Notes under the pieces: model-generated
Told to the model about the DNA's origin: nothing
Seen by the model: the letters and a program-made list of their open reading frames with translations, nothing else
Database searches by the model: none
Program-made: the position numbers and the translations under genes
NCBI GenBank assembly: GCA_023386815.1
Contig: JAEWIZ010000008.1
Location: forward strand, 310,001-374,000
Source: Bacillota bacterium
Lineage (GTDB): Bacteria; Bacillota; Clostridia; Lachnospirales; Lachnospiraceae
Direction of reading: 5' to 3'
DNA length: 64,000 nucleotides
Shown here: positions 1-8,870 of the stretch, one piece after another
How positions within the stretch are numbered: position 1 is the first letter of the stretch
Layout: each line of letters starts with the position of its first letter

Positions 1-251
1 TAACAGATAGGATTCGCTTGTATACACGAGCTGATTTTCCTCATGACAGCTGGTGGAAGCAAGTTACAATTAGTTTTTCAGATGGTACCAAGCTAGTATG
101 GGATCTGGAGAAGACGGATCAGGCTCATGAACTGATGTTTGAAGAGAAGACAGTCGAGTGGGTAGAAATGCATCATCTGATCAAAGCAGAGGATCCTTCA
201 CCGTTCCCAGCTCTTTCGCAAATCGAGCTATATGGAAGAGAAATAGATTAA
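1..251 (+). CDS. C-terminal end of a protein with a galactose-binding-like (discoidin-type) domain; 5' end outside window
   Basis: The reading frame is open from the left edge to a TAA at 249-251, so this is the tail of a longer gene; the TTG at 18 is only an internal codon. About 82 residues are visible. They contain WWKQVTISFSDGT, an acidic strand, WVEMHHLIKAEDPSPFPA and a final IELYGRE. That strand pattern and the closing I-E-x-Y-G motif are typical of small beta-sandwich, F5/8-type-C-like domains appended to sugar-acting enzymes. I recall similar tails on ADP-ribosylglycohydrolase-family proteins, but the catalytic part is not in the window, so the function cannot be given. It is convergent with the lyase gene on the other strand. 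Confidence 0.6.
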   Translation, partial: TDRIRLYTRADFPHDSWWKQVTISFSDGTKLVWDLEKTDQAHELMFEEKTVEWVEMHHLIKAEDPSPFPALSQIELYGREID

Positions 252-348
252 AGAAGTGAAATGATTACAGAAGTGAAATACAGAAGTGAAATACAGAAGT
301 GAAATACAGACGTGAAATACAGAAATGAAATACAGAAGCGAAATGATT
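252..348. repeat. 13-bp tandem repeat, six copies
   Basis: Six head-to-tail copies of ACAGAAGTGAAAT run from 267 to 344. Copies 1-3 are identical and copies 4-6 differ by one base each. A partial copy (AGAAGTGAAATGATT) precedes them and GATT follows. The array begins just after the stop codon at 251 and lies between two convergent genes. It does not encode a continuing frame. It looks like slipped-strand expansion in non-coding DNA. Confidence 0.9.
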
Positions 349-383
349 AAATAAGAAGTAACAATACAAAAGGCTGAAAAATG

Positions 384-435
384 GAGTGTGAAGGAAGTGT
401 ATTAAGAATACTTTTCTTCGCACTCGATTTCTTTT
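384..435. terminator. Imperfect hairpin between convergent genes
   Basis: GAGTGTGAAGGAAGTGTATT can pair with AATACTTTTCTTCGCACTC across a 3-base loop, with a few mismatches. A T-rich stretch (TTTCTTTTT) follows on the plus strand and an A/T-rich flank lies on the other side. It probably ends transcription from both directions. Confidence 0.6.
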
Positions 436-462
436 TACCGTTTTTGCTAACGAAGTGATTGT

Positions 463-2304
463 TTATTGAATGGTCATTTCTATTTCAGTCGATTCTGCCA
501 GAATTAACATTCGATATATATTATGCTCCCAAGCCTGCAAGAGACGAGGATCCGTAATCGGTATTTCTTCTATCTTAATTAGAAGGCCACCCTTTACTGC
601 TAAGGTTCCCAGTCTACCTATTGCCAAACGAGGATCTCGCTCGCCATACTGCAAAACAGGTTTTTCATAGGTCATTAGACTTAAGATAACCTGGTCAGAG
701 GCTCCCATAGTGTCAGGAGTTTCTCTGAAAGTAAATGAATCTCTAATCACTATCTCCTTTTCCTTGTGCAAAATAGCATGGCGATGATAAGTTAGAAGAT
801 TGCAATCCTTTGGATATGCGTCTGCGATATCCATCTTTATTTCACATAAGGAGTCGCTAATCTGATAAGAGACTTGTTTCGCGCGATAAGCCTCACCTTC
901 CATTTGAAGAAAACCATTGATCGTAGGAAGGTTATGGTAAGCGGACTGCATCGTCCATATTTCATAACGCTGTGGGGAAAAAGTCTTTTTCGTATAGCTT
1001 TCGACACCAACATCAATGAACATGGGTTTTCCGTCTTTGTATATAGTAAAGCTCCCGGTATCGTTATGGTTATGGCTGTCTGCGTTATCTCCTGCCTTTA
1101 CAGCCAGATACAGATGAGTATCCCGAACAGCGAATAAGCCCACACTTGGATAGTAGATATCGGAATGATAAATAGGTAGGGAGGTATCATATGCCATGAT
1201 TTCTTTCACGGTAAATGCATTCTGCAATCGGTAATACAAATTGTTTTCCGAGGGGAGGAGCAGGGAAGCCGGCAAGCCCGATTTAAAATCTGAGGCTGCA
1301 AAGCACATCATGGCATCCTGTTGAATTCGTTTGGCAAATAAGAACTCCCTTACCCCTGCTCTTCCGGCAATGGGAGAGCAATCAGCAAAGTTGACATAAT
1401 ATTTATCCTGGATATGGGCATTTAGGATGTAGGTAGCAATATTTCTAATCTTGGGATCTTGATAGAGGGCTACAAAGGCATCTGAGGTTACCGCATTACA
1501 AAGCTCCATAACATTGAACAAACAAAGTCCCGCATGACGATAATATTGGGCGCCCTCATCGCAACAACCATCCTCCCCGTATTCTGCAAGAAAATAGTCA
1601 ATACTTTTGGAGGCTTTCAAAAAGACGGCAGCTTTTAGATGATCCTCACGATTAGTTAAGAAAACAGATAACAGCACATTTTGCGTACACCAAATGGTCC
1701 AGTTGTTCATTGGCTCCTGTCCATTTCCCATCCACCAAAAGTGATGATTTAAGTAAGGAATGAGAACCCGGTTCTCTATCTCATAACGAATGCGTTTTCT
1801 AATAAATGGACTTATTTGATCCAATTGCTGATCTAAAAGATAATATGCAGTGGCAAGGATCGCTCCGGTTTCGCAGGCAAATAAATCAAGCACAGGAGCT
1901 GTAGTATCAGGCAGCGGCAGTTGTGGAGTATCCCGGATATAGGAATTATGTGCGGGAAGTTGCCAGGCCGGTTCATCACAGATGGAGAAGATGCCGTTGA
2001 TAATATCATTGAAAAATCTACCCTTGTTTTCCACACATTCTGCCAAAATGAGGGCATTCAGTGCATGGCGTTTAGCAAAGAATTTATCTTCATAACGAAT
2101 CCGGTTACCGGTTTTTGTAAAGTCCATGAAATCAGTGGCCGACAGATAAGGATACTGGTATCCGAGATAAGTCTCACCCATTTTCAAGGCTTCTTCTTTC
2201 CAGCCAGAATCAAGGGAGTCCCAAGAGGAACGATCTGTGATGGAAGAAAAGGGGTGAAAATCTTGTAAGGGAGTGGAATGCTTCATAGCGATTTCGTAGA
2301 ACAT
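463..2304 (-). CDS. Heparinase II/III-family polysaccharide lyase, cytoplasmic
   Basis: This 613-residue protein has the two-part build of the heparinase II/III superfamily. The N-terminal alpha/alpha toroid covers roughly 40-340, with NNW near 200 and DEGAQYYRHA near 249-258. The C-terminal beta-sandwich contains the hallmark SHNHNDTGSF around residues 410-419 and FIDVGVESY after it. Family members cleave uronic-acid polysaccharides by beta-elimination using Tyr/His residues of these motifs. There is no signal peptide, so it should act on imported oligosaccharides in the cytoplasm, as proposed for lyases in streptococcal glycosaminoglycan clusters. The ATG at 2304 has a GGAGGA site 8 bases upstream. 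The divergent operon encodes a GH88 hydrolase, which acts on the unsaturated products of such lyases. Substrate is not determined. Confidence 0.85.
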   Translation of the reverse strand: MFYEIAMKHSTPLQDFHPFSSITDRSSWDSLDSGWKEEALKMGETYLGYQYPYLSATDFMDFTKTGNRIRYEDKFFAKRHALNALILAECVENKGRFFNDIINGIFSICDEPAWQLPAHNSYIRDTPQLPLPDTTAPVLDLFACETGAILATAYYLLDQQLDQISPFIRKRIRYEIENRVLIPYLNHHFWWMGNGQEPMNNWTIWCTQNVLLSVFLTNREDHLKAAVFLKASKSIDYFLAEYGEDGCCDEGAQYYRHAGLCLFNVMELCNAVTSDAFVALYQDPKIRNIATYILNAHIQDKYYVNFADCSPIAGRAGVREFLFAKRIQQDAMMCFAASDFKSGLPASLLLPSENNLYYRLQNAFTVKEIMAYDTSLPIYHSDIYYPSVGLFAVRDTHLYLAVKAGDNADSHNHNDTGSFTIYKDGKPMFIDVGVESYTKKTFSPQRYEIWTMQSAYHNLPTINGFLQMEGEAYRAKQVSYQISDSLCEIKMDIADAYPKDCNLLTYHRHAILHKEKEIVIRDSFTFRETPDTMGASDQVILSLMTYEKPVLQYGERDPRLAIGRLGTLAVKGGLLIKIEEIPITDPRLLQAWEHNIYRMLILAESTEIEMTIQ

Positions 2305-2393
2305 AAGTCATCCTCCGTGTTTAAGTTTGAATAACAAATCGATGCGCTGCAATCAAGCACGCAGATAATTATGTTAATAAAATAGATAATTAA

Positions 2394-2425
2394 AACCAGA
2401 AAGCAACGAGAATGCTTTTCTGGTT
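2394..2425 (-). terminator. Intrinsic terminator after the response regulator gene
   Basis: On the minus strand AACCAGAAAAGCA pairs with TGCTTTCTGGTT (one bulged A) and is followed by TTTTAATTA. It separates the regulator gene from the lyase gene, so the lyase probably has its own promoter or depends on read-through. Confidence 0.65.
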
Positions 2426-2495
2426 CTAATTATAATTATTTTGCTCTGAATTTGAATGAATTATTTTACGATTATCTTCACTATTTTATTTAAAG

Positions 2496-4097
2496 TCATG
2501 ATATTTGATTGATATAATCACGGGGCGACATGCCAGTGACTTTTTTGAAAACGCGACTAAAATAAAAGGCACTTTCGAATCCAAAAATATCAGATATCTC
2601 ATAAATTTTATAATCACCGTCAGCTAGCATTTTTTTCGCGGCATCGATTTTACATTGGTTAATATAGTCCGTAAAACCAATATCATTATATTTTGAGAAA
2701 AGAACGCTTAGATAATTCGGACTGATGTTAAATACTTCTGCAACTTTATTGAGGGTAAGCTTTTCTGCCACATGCTCCAGGATATATTTTTTGACACTTA
2801 TGACAATGTGATTTTTATAGTCTTTATGATGCTTAGAGAAACTTTCACAGAGACCATCGCGCAGTAGAGCCAACCATTCTATGATCTGTTCCACACTGGT
2901 CAATTCATAAAGAGAACGGTAGCCGTTAATTTTGTGCTTAAATATCTCCGACACAATTTGCTCTCCATTGTTAAGAAGAGAAAGTGACAGGTAGAGGATA
3001 TTGCAGGCTGCATCCAGAGCCTGCACATAATGTGCCGGATGGTGCTCAAATAAATCCATTATGGAAGTAAAGATATCATAAAGTGCCTTTTCATTAAATT
3101 CTGCATAAGCTTTGCGGATATCTTCTTTAAATAAAGAGATATTAAATACATTTCTCGGTGACTGGTCACAGGATACGTCTTCCGCAAAAAGGATAGGATT
3201 TTGGGAATTGATCTGGGAAAAAACCTGCTTTGCGTCCTGAAAGGAAGACGCAATCTGCATTGGTTGCGATGCAAGTGACCCAATACTTGCTAATATCGTA
3301 ACAGAATAATAATTAAACAGCATGGTCTTTACCTGCTCAATTGTATTTTTAATGAGTACTTTATATCCATCTACAATAGTTTCATTGAGAAAGAAGATAA
3401 TGGCAAAGTGCTTTATATCAAGAGAGAGAACATGGCAGGGGATGTATTTGGCTGTTAGCTCACTGACAATTTGCAAGCTGCTGGTATAAAGGCTAAAACG
3501 TTGATCCGCAGACATATCACCTGATTTCTCACTATGTATTTCTACATAGCTGGCTGCAAAGGCCTGATAGTTGAAATTCAAATTAAGGTTATGGCACTGG
3601 GTAGTGAATTGTTGCTCCGATTCAAAAAGGTTTAGGATTAGTCTTGTATAAAATTGTTCTTTCAGTAAATAGACACTATTGATCGAGTTATCTGCTTTAT
3701 CTTTAGGCTTTTGTAGGCTGGATACTTTGTCGATGGCACGAGTTATGGAGTCACCAAGAACTTCAGCGGTTAATTCCAGTTTAATCAGATAATCCACCAC
3801 CTGGTAAGTAATAGCCTCCTTTACGAACTGAAATTCTTCGTAGCTGGTCAGAATTATAAATACGGGCAGAGATAACTTATCTTCGTAACATTTTTTTGCA
3901 AGCTCCAGACCTGACATTACAGGCATTTTAATATCTGTAATAACAATCTCAGGAGCATGCTCTTTAATCATATCATAGGCAACGGCTCCATTCATGGCAG
4001 TGCCGATGATATTAATATTATAATCTTCCCAGTTCAGCATGGATTTGATTCCGGCTTGAACTAAGGGTTCATCATCAGCGATTAGTAATTTTAACAT
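2496..4097 (-). CDS. YesN-type response regulator with AraC DNA-binding domain
   Basis: This 533-residue regulator has a receiver domain at about 1-120, with acidic residues D8/D9, phospho-acceptor D55 (VITDIKMP) and the switch Lys in DYLIK. A long middle region of unknown fold follows, and a C-terminal AraC/XylS helix-turn-helix pair covers about 430-533 (NISPNYLSVLFSKY and ISDIFGFESAFYFSRVFKK). The usual DYLxKP reads DYLIKL here, losing the proline. The ATG at 4097 follows a GGAGGT site. The kinase gene ends 15 bases upstream, so the two are cotranscribed. The likely target is the divergent transporter promoter near 6113-6239. Assignment to the family is certain; the inducer is not known. 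Confidence 0.93.
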   Translation of the reverse strand: MLKLLIADDEPLVQAGIKSMLNWEDYNINIIGTAMNGAVAYDMIKEHAPEIVITDIKMPVMSGLELAKKCYEDKLSLPVFIILTSYEEFQFVKEAITYQVVDYLIKLELTAEVLGDSITRAIDKVSSLQKPKDKADNSINSVYLLKEQFYTRLILNLFESEQQFTTQCHNLNLNFNYQAFAASYVEIHSEKSGDMSADQRFSLYTSSLQIVSELTAKYIPCHVLSLDIKHFAIIFFLNETIVDGYKVLIKNTIEQVKTMLFNYYSVTILASIGSLASQPMQIASSFQDAKQVFSQINSQNPILFAEDVSCDQSPRNVFNISLFKEDIRKAYAEFNEKALYDIFTSIMDLFEHHPAHYVQALDAACNILYLSLSLLNNGEQIVSEIFKHKINGYRSLYELTSVEQIIEWLALLRDGLCESFSKHHKDYKNHIVISVKKYILEHVAEKLTLNKVAEVFNISPNYLSVLFSKYNDIGFTDYINQCKIDAAKKMLADGDYKIYEISDIFGFESAFYFSRVFKKVTGMSPRDYINQIS

Positions 4098-4112
4098 TTC
4101 CTACCTCCTGTT

Positions 4113-5933
4113 TTAGTTTTCCGAATCGGAATGAGCCGTCTGGAATGGTATCAATATGGATATTGTTGTGAAATTACCAGGGATACTGGTTATGGTCAGG
4201 CCATATTTCGTTCCGAACTCATACTGTAATCGCTTATGGACGTTGTGGATACCGATCTCTTTGAAAAAGGATGATTCCGCAGGAACATCGTTGTCTAGTA
4301 GCCCGGTAGCAACCTCAGGATCCATGCCCACACCGTCATCAGTTACATCAATATGAATATCGGAGGAGTTATCCTGATAAATATGGATTTCTATCGTTCC
4401 AGCACTTCCCTTAGGCTCAATTCCATGAAAGATAGCATTCTCTACAAGGGGCTGCAGGGTGAAATTTAATATCTTACAGGTAGTTAGTTCCTCATCTTCA
4501 ATCTTATAATTCAATGAGATGGTACCACCATAGCGGTACTGTTGAATGGTGAAATAATCCTGCAGTAATGACAACTCCTGCTTTAAAGTAACCAGATTTG
4601 TAGTTCCTTTGGAAATGTTTTTTAGTAGACGTGACAGTGCAGTAGTCATTTCAGCAATACCGGGAGCATTTTGAATCGTAGCCATCCATTTAATGGAGTT
4701 TAGGGTATTATATAAGAAATGAGGATTAATTTGGCTCTGTAACATTTTATACTCATAATCTTTTTTTTCACGCTCATCTTGAATCCTTTGGTTCATCAGA
4801 GAAAGAACGTTTTCTGATAAATCGTTTATGTTTTTTCCGATATCCCCAAGTTCATGTTCCCATTCTGTGGATGGATCTCTGGCAAAATCTCCGTTCTCAA
4901 TGCGTTTCATACGCTTCTGAAGCTTTTTCACAGGAGCATTCACTGTTTTGGATAAGAACCAGGAAAGCAGAATTCCAATAAAGCTAGAAGCCACCAGAAT
5001 AATTAAAACAATTAGAAAAAATGTTCGAAAAATGCTATTGGATAACACATCCTCATCCAGACATTCCGTAACATACCAGCCATTGGTCTCCAAGGGGCGT
5101 GTAAGGATGATATAAGTTTTTAAATCCTTCAAATCTCGAACCTTTTGTATTACAGTACCTCTGCTGAGAGCTATCCCGGACAGATCCTCCAGTAGTTCAA
5201 AGCTGTCAGTAGAAGAAACTAAAGAATTGTCCATATACTCATACCGGTAATCACCGATCTGAAAGTAAAGACGGCTGTCTGTTTCAGAAAGATAGTTTTT
5301 AACTGGCTTTGTAATTACCGTTGGTGACATTTCTGTAAAAATATAACCGATTTCGCCAGCTTTGTAGGGATGCATTATAGAATTCACAAATGGAATCATA
5401 GCGACATTTTTTGTTGTAAAAAATGGATCAGATAGGATTCCGGTTATGATTTTACCAGCATTGGAATGCAAGGTATCAAAGTAAGGCAGGGACAGTATAG
5501 CCTTGGATGATACAGCGATTGTGGAATAGGGTGATTCCACTACCTGAATAATATCATTTCTTGATTTACCGATAACAACTAATCGGATTAACTGGGAGGG
5601 AAGAGCCGCATTAGAGGTATAGGTTTCCATAACAAAATCATGGGCTTCACGTTTAATACTATTATCCTCAGTCTCTCCTTCTAATGCAAAATTTTTGATT
5701 TGACTGCTCATCTGACAGGAGCGAATAAAGCCGGTAATGCTTTTGACGTTGGAGTCAATCGAGGAGCATAAAAAACCCAGCTTAGTTTCCGAGGTTTGAA
5801 TCAGATTCCGCTGAAGGTTTGTTGATACAAGAACATAACTGATCGTGGTGATGATGGCGCTTATAATTACAATCAGGGAAATAGTACTTAGTAAAATCCG
5901 GGCTCGTATGGTTTGAAAGGCTTTCCTTCGCAT
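4113..5933 (-). CDS. YesM-type sensor histidine kinase
   Basis: This 606-residue membrane kinase has a first membrane helix near 13-36, an extracellular sensing region of about 265 residues, a second helix near 303-325, a HAMP linker near 326-380, and the His_kinase domain with QINPHFLYNT (phospho-acceptor His405). A C-terminal HATPase domain follows, with N-box ENAIFHG and G-box DDGVGM. It should phosphorylate the regulator encoded immediately downstream. YesM kinases usually sense an extracellular sugar, often through a transporter binding protein; here the divergent operon supplies one. The ATG at 5933 follows AGGGGG at 8 bases. Confidence 0.93.
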   Translation of the reverse strand: MRRKAFQTIRARILLSTISLIVIISAIITTISYVLVSTNLQRNLIQTSETKLGFLCSSIDSNVKSITGFIRSCQMSSQIKNFALEGETEDNSIKREAHDFVMETYTSNAALPSQLIRLVVIGKSRNDIIQVVESPYSTIAVSSKAILSLPYFDTLHSNAGKIITGILSDPFFTTKNVAMIPFVNSIMHPYKAGEIGYIFTEMSPTVITKPVKNYLSETDSRLYFQIGDYRYEYMDNSLVSSTDSFELLEDLSGIALSRGTVIQKVRDLKDLKTYIILTRPLETNGWYVTECLDEDVLSNSIFRTFFLIVLIILVASSFIGILLSWFLSKTVNAPVKKLQKRMKRIENGDFARDPSTEWEHELGDIGKNINDLSENVLSLMNQRIQDEREKKDYEYKMLQSQINPHFLYNTLNSIKWMATIQNAPGIAEMTTALSRLLKNISKGTTNLVTLKQELSLLQDYFTIQQYRYGGTISLNYKIEDEELTTCKILNFTLQPLVENAIFHGIEPKGSAGTIEIHIYQDNSSDIHIDVTDDGVGMDPEVATGLLDNDVPAESSFFKEIGIHNVHKRLQYEFGTKYGLTITSIPGNFTTISILIPFQTAHSDSEN

Positions 5934-6317
5934 GGTCTACCCCCTTCTATTGTTTCGTAATGAATCACATTAAGTATTACATAAATTGGGTGAAATTATT
6001 TGTGCTTTAAATAAGTACATCCATGGATGCATGTCTATTTTATCATGAAGAAAACCTAAATAAAAGGGAAAAAGAGTAAGAAAGTATCACGAAAAGTAAA
6101 GTGAGATAAATAGTACATTTTATTCAAAAATTGTACATTAATTAAAAATGAATGTTTAAAACCAGGATGGAATTATGAATAAAATTCAAAGATCGTCCAT
6201 GTTAAATGAGAATGAAAAAGGATATACTACAACTATAATAACTGGCCAAAATTTATGCAGAATATGCAGAGGTCAATTATTCTAAATTAAACTTATCTTT
6301 TAGGGAGGAAGTTATTT
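5934..6317. other. Divergent control region of the uronide locus
   Basis: This 384-bp AT-rich stretch lies between the minus-strand kinase gene and the plus-strand binding-protein gene. It holds a perfect 12-bp palindrome CATCCATGGATG at 6018-6029, two GTACAT half-sites 20 bp apart (6113 and 6133) and a TATAAT at 6234-6239. I see no gene in it. Confidence 0.7.
6113..6239 (+). promoter_or_regulatory. Candidate activator-dependent promoter with direct-repeat operator
   Basis: GTACATT occurs at 6113 and again at 6133, giving direct repeats 20 bp apart, about two helical turns, as expected for AraC-type domains binding one face of DNA. A good -10 (TATAAT, 6234-6239) lies 79 bp before the start codon, but the -35 position carries no TTGACA-like sequence. 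A weak -35 fits an activator-dependent promoter. An alternative -10 is TATACT at 6223. Confidence 0.4.
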
Positions 6318-7667
6318 ATGAAAAGAAAACTATTAAGTCTTCTACTTTCAGTAACAGTAGTGGCGTCGATGCTTGTAGGATGTGGTTCAAATACACAGAA
6401 GCAAGATGATACCAAGGTAACAGAAACACCATCAGCTGGTACTGCAACAGAAGCGCCTGCAAAGGGAGAAGAAATTACTTTAAAATGGGCAATTTGGGAT
6501 AAAGACATTACACCTTACTGGACAGCACTAAAAGAAGGATATGAGACAGCAAATCCCAATGTTAAAATTGAGTTAACAGATTTAGGCTCAGCAGATTATA
6601 TGACGGTATTAGCAACAGAATTATCCGGAAGCTCTTCTGATTTTGACGTCGTTACGATTAAGGATGTTCCTGGCTATGCAACCTTGGTTTCTAAGAATAC
6701 ACTTGAGCCATTGGAAGGTTACATCACTGCTGCCGGAACAGATTTAAGTCTCTATGGCGGCGTTGACAAACAGATAACAGTGAATGGTAGTCTATATGAA
6801 CTTCCTTTCAGAAACGATTTTTGGGTAATTTACTATAACAAAGACATTTTTGATGCGGCTGGTGTTGATTATCCTACCAACGATATGACCTTTGAACAAT
6901 ATGATGCTCTTGCCAGAAAAGTAGCAAATCCTACCTATGGCGCTCAAGTGTATGGTGCTCATTATCATACCTGGAGAAGTGCAGTTCAGCTTTTTGGTGT
7001 CCTAGATGGAAAGCATACAATTTTAGATGGAAATTATGAATTCTTCAAACCATATTACGAAATGGTTCTAAAGCAGGAAGATGACCAGATTACTAGAAAC
7101 TATGCAGATTTAAGTGCAGAAGGTCTTCATTACTCCGCAGCTTTCTCCGGTGGGGATGTTGCTATGATGAATATGGGTTCCTGGTTTATATCAACCCTGA
7201 TTGCCAATTTAAAGAGCGGTGAATATGATGCCAGCCTTAGCGGTAACTGGGGCTTAGTAAAATATCCTCATGCAGAAGGTGTAGAACCAGGTTCTACTCT
7301 TGGAACAATCACAGGACTTGCAGTAACAAGTGTATCGGATCAAAAGCAGGCTGCCTTTGATTTTGTTAATTGGGTAGCTGGAGCAGAAGGTGCTAAAATA
7401 ATGGCTGAAACAGGAAACTTCCCAGCACTCATGAATGATGAGGTTACAGGTATTATCGCTGGTTTGGAAGGCTTCCCTACCGATGCAGAGAGCAAAGAAG
7501 CACTTAATGTATCCAATTTATATTTGGAAGTTCCATATGCTGAAAATGTATCTGCAATCAATGATATCCTTGATACCTACCATAAATCTATTATGAACCG
7601 TGAAATTTCTATTGATGAAGGTATTGCGGCAATGAATGAGGAAGTTGGCAAGATCTTAGGTAAATAA
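6318..7667 (+). CDS. Sugar ABC transporter, lipoprotein substrate-binding protein
   Basis: This 449-residue protein has a lipoprotein signal: basic MKRK, a hydrophobic core and lipobox LVGC with Cys22. A low-complexity Thr/Ala/Glu linker follows, then a family-1 extracellular solute-binding fold, with LKWAIWDKD near the start and GSWFISTLI in the second half. It would be anchored on the outer face of the membrane and deliver an oligosaccharide to the two permeases downstream. No ATPase is encoded nearby, so a shared MsmK-type ATPase elsewhere is expected. The start ATG is preceded by GGGAGGAAG. The divergent lyase and downstream GH88 suggest uronic-acid-containing oligosaccharides. Confidence 0.92.
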   Translation: MKRKLLSLLLSVTVVASMLVGCGSNTQKQDDTKVTETPSAGTATEAPAKGEEITLKWAIWDKDITPYWTALKEGYETANPNVKIELTDLGSADYMTVLATELSGSSSDFDVVTIKDVPGYATLVSKNTLEPLEGYITAAGTDLSLYGGVDKQITVNGSLYELPFRNDFWVIYYNKDIFDAAGVDYPTNDMTFEQYDALARKVANPTYGAQVYGAHYHTWRSAVQLFGVLDGKHTILDGNYEFFKPYYEMVLKQEDDQITRNYADLSAEGLHYSAAFSGGDVAMMNMGSWFISTLIANLKSGEYDASLSGNWGLVKYPHAEGVEPGSTLGTITGLAVTSVSDQKQAAFDFVNWVAGAEGAKIMAETGNFPALMNDEVTGIIAGLEGFPTDAESKEALNVSNLYLEVPYAENVSAINDILDTYHKSIMNREISIDEGIAAMNEEVGKILGK

Positions 7668-7692
7668 TTAAAACTTATTTGTTTCTTGAATT

Positions 7693-7722
7693 CGTTTCGG
7701 GGCTGAAGACAGCTCCGAAACG
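7693..7722 (+). other. Hairpin between binding-protein and permease genes
   Basis: CGTTTCGGGGCTG and CAGCTCCGAAACG form a 13-bp stem (one G:U) around a 4-base loop. No T-run follows. It probably stabilises the upstream binding-protein mRNA or partly attenuates the permease genes. Confidence 0.65.
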
Positions 7723-7794
7723 TTGAGAGAAACAAAAGAACATATCACAAGTAAGGAAAGGAGTTTAAGCCTTCTAAGGTTTTCGAATATCAAT

Positions 7795-8844
7795 ATGAAT
7801 GATAAAAAAGCAGCTCAGGTAAAGAAACTGGAGGCGGAATTCTCCGAGTTAACAAATCAGATCAACAATGAAAATGATATTGAAAAGAAAAAGAAAATGA
7901 TTGCCAGAAGAGATAGCATACGCTGGAAGGTAACTGCAATCAAGAATAACAGAAGAATAAGCAGGGAAACAAAAAGACAGTTAATCGCCTATTCCTTTAT
8001 TGCACCTAACTTCATTGGATTTGCTGTATTTACCCTGATCCCTATTGTATTCGCATTTATACTCGCTTTTACAAGTTGGGACGGAAGTAATGCAATTACT
8101 TTTGTTGGGTTGGATAATTTTAAGAGCCTTCCTACTGACACATTTTTTCTAGCAGCGTTTAGAAATACTATTATATATGTAATCGGAACGGTTCCGCTTA
8201 CTATGGTTGCTTCCTTGGGGCTTGCAATTTTGCTCAATCAGAAGGTGAAAGCCAGGGGCTTCTTCAGAACAGTTGCATTCTTTCCCTATGTAGCATCTCT
8301 GGTTGCAATTACAGCGGTATGGAGCATGATCTTTCATCCGTCCAAGGGGCCGATCAATTATTTGTTATTAACTATTCTAAAAATTCCGCAGGGAGATCTT
8401 CCGAAATGGTTTAGCGGAGGCCTGGTTCTATTTACTTTAATACTTTTTAGTGTATGGAAGTACATGGGTTATTATATGGTTATTTACTTAGCAGGATTGC
8501 AGGGGATTTCACCAGAACTCTATGAGGCAGGAGGTCTCGATGGTGCTAACACCTGGCAAAAGTTCAGATATATCACTTGGCCACAGTTAAGATCCACGAC
8601 TTTCTTTGTAGTAGTCATGCTAACCATCAATTGTTTTAAGGTATACGATATCGCAGTTATGTTAGCCGGTGGAGGAGATGGCAAGCTAAGTACTTCAGCA
8701 ACCGTCCTCGTTTACTATATTTATCAGAATGCTTTCAACTATTGGAAATTAGGATATTCCAGTTCCATAGCAATGGTATTGTTTGTAATGGTGCTGATTA
8801 TTACACTGATTCAGTTCAGATATCAAAAGAAATTGGAAGCGTAG
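7795..8844 (+). CDS. Sugar ABC transporter permease (MalF/UgpA type) with charged N-terminal extension
   Basis: About six membrane helices follow a long cytoplasmic N-terminus. The EAA loop reads ELYEAGGLDGANTWQKFRYITWP, typical of sugar permeases that contact the ATPase. The frame is open upstream to a TTG at 7723, but that codon abuts the 7693-7722 hairpin and lacks a ribosome site. The ATG at 7795 is my preferred start (349 aa), though its own site (TAAGG, about 15 bases away) is weak; an AAAGGAG at 7757-7763 has no start codon at proper distance. The first 70 or so residues are rich in Lys/Glu and look coiled-coil. It pairs with the next permease. Confidence 0.88.
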   Translation: MNDKKAAQVKKLEAEFSELTNQINNENDIEKKKKMIARRDSIRWKVTAIKNNRRISRETKRQLIAYSFIAPNFIGFAVFTLIPIVFAFILAFTSWDGSNAITFVGLDNFKSLPTDTFFLAAFRNTIIYVIGTVPLTMVASLGLAILLNQKVKARGFFRTVAFFPYVASLVAITAVWSMIFHPSKGPINYLLLTILKIPQGDLPKWFSGGLVLFTLILFSVWKYMGYYMVIYLAGLQGISPELYEAGGLDGANTWQKFRYITWPQLRSTTFFVVVMLTINCFKVYDIAVMLAGGGDGKLSTSATVLVYYIYQNAFNYWKLGYSSSIAMVLFVMVLIITLIQFRYQKKLEA

Positions 8845-8870
8845 AGACACCAAGGTAAGGAGGAACCGGT

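Noticed and set aside
252..348. CRISPR array
   Set aside because: Units are 13 bp with no spacers between them; it is a simple tandem repeat.
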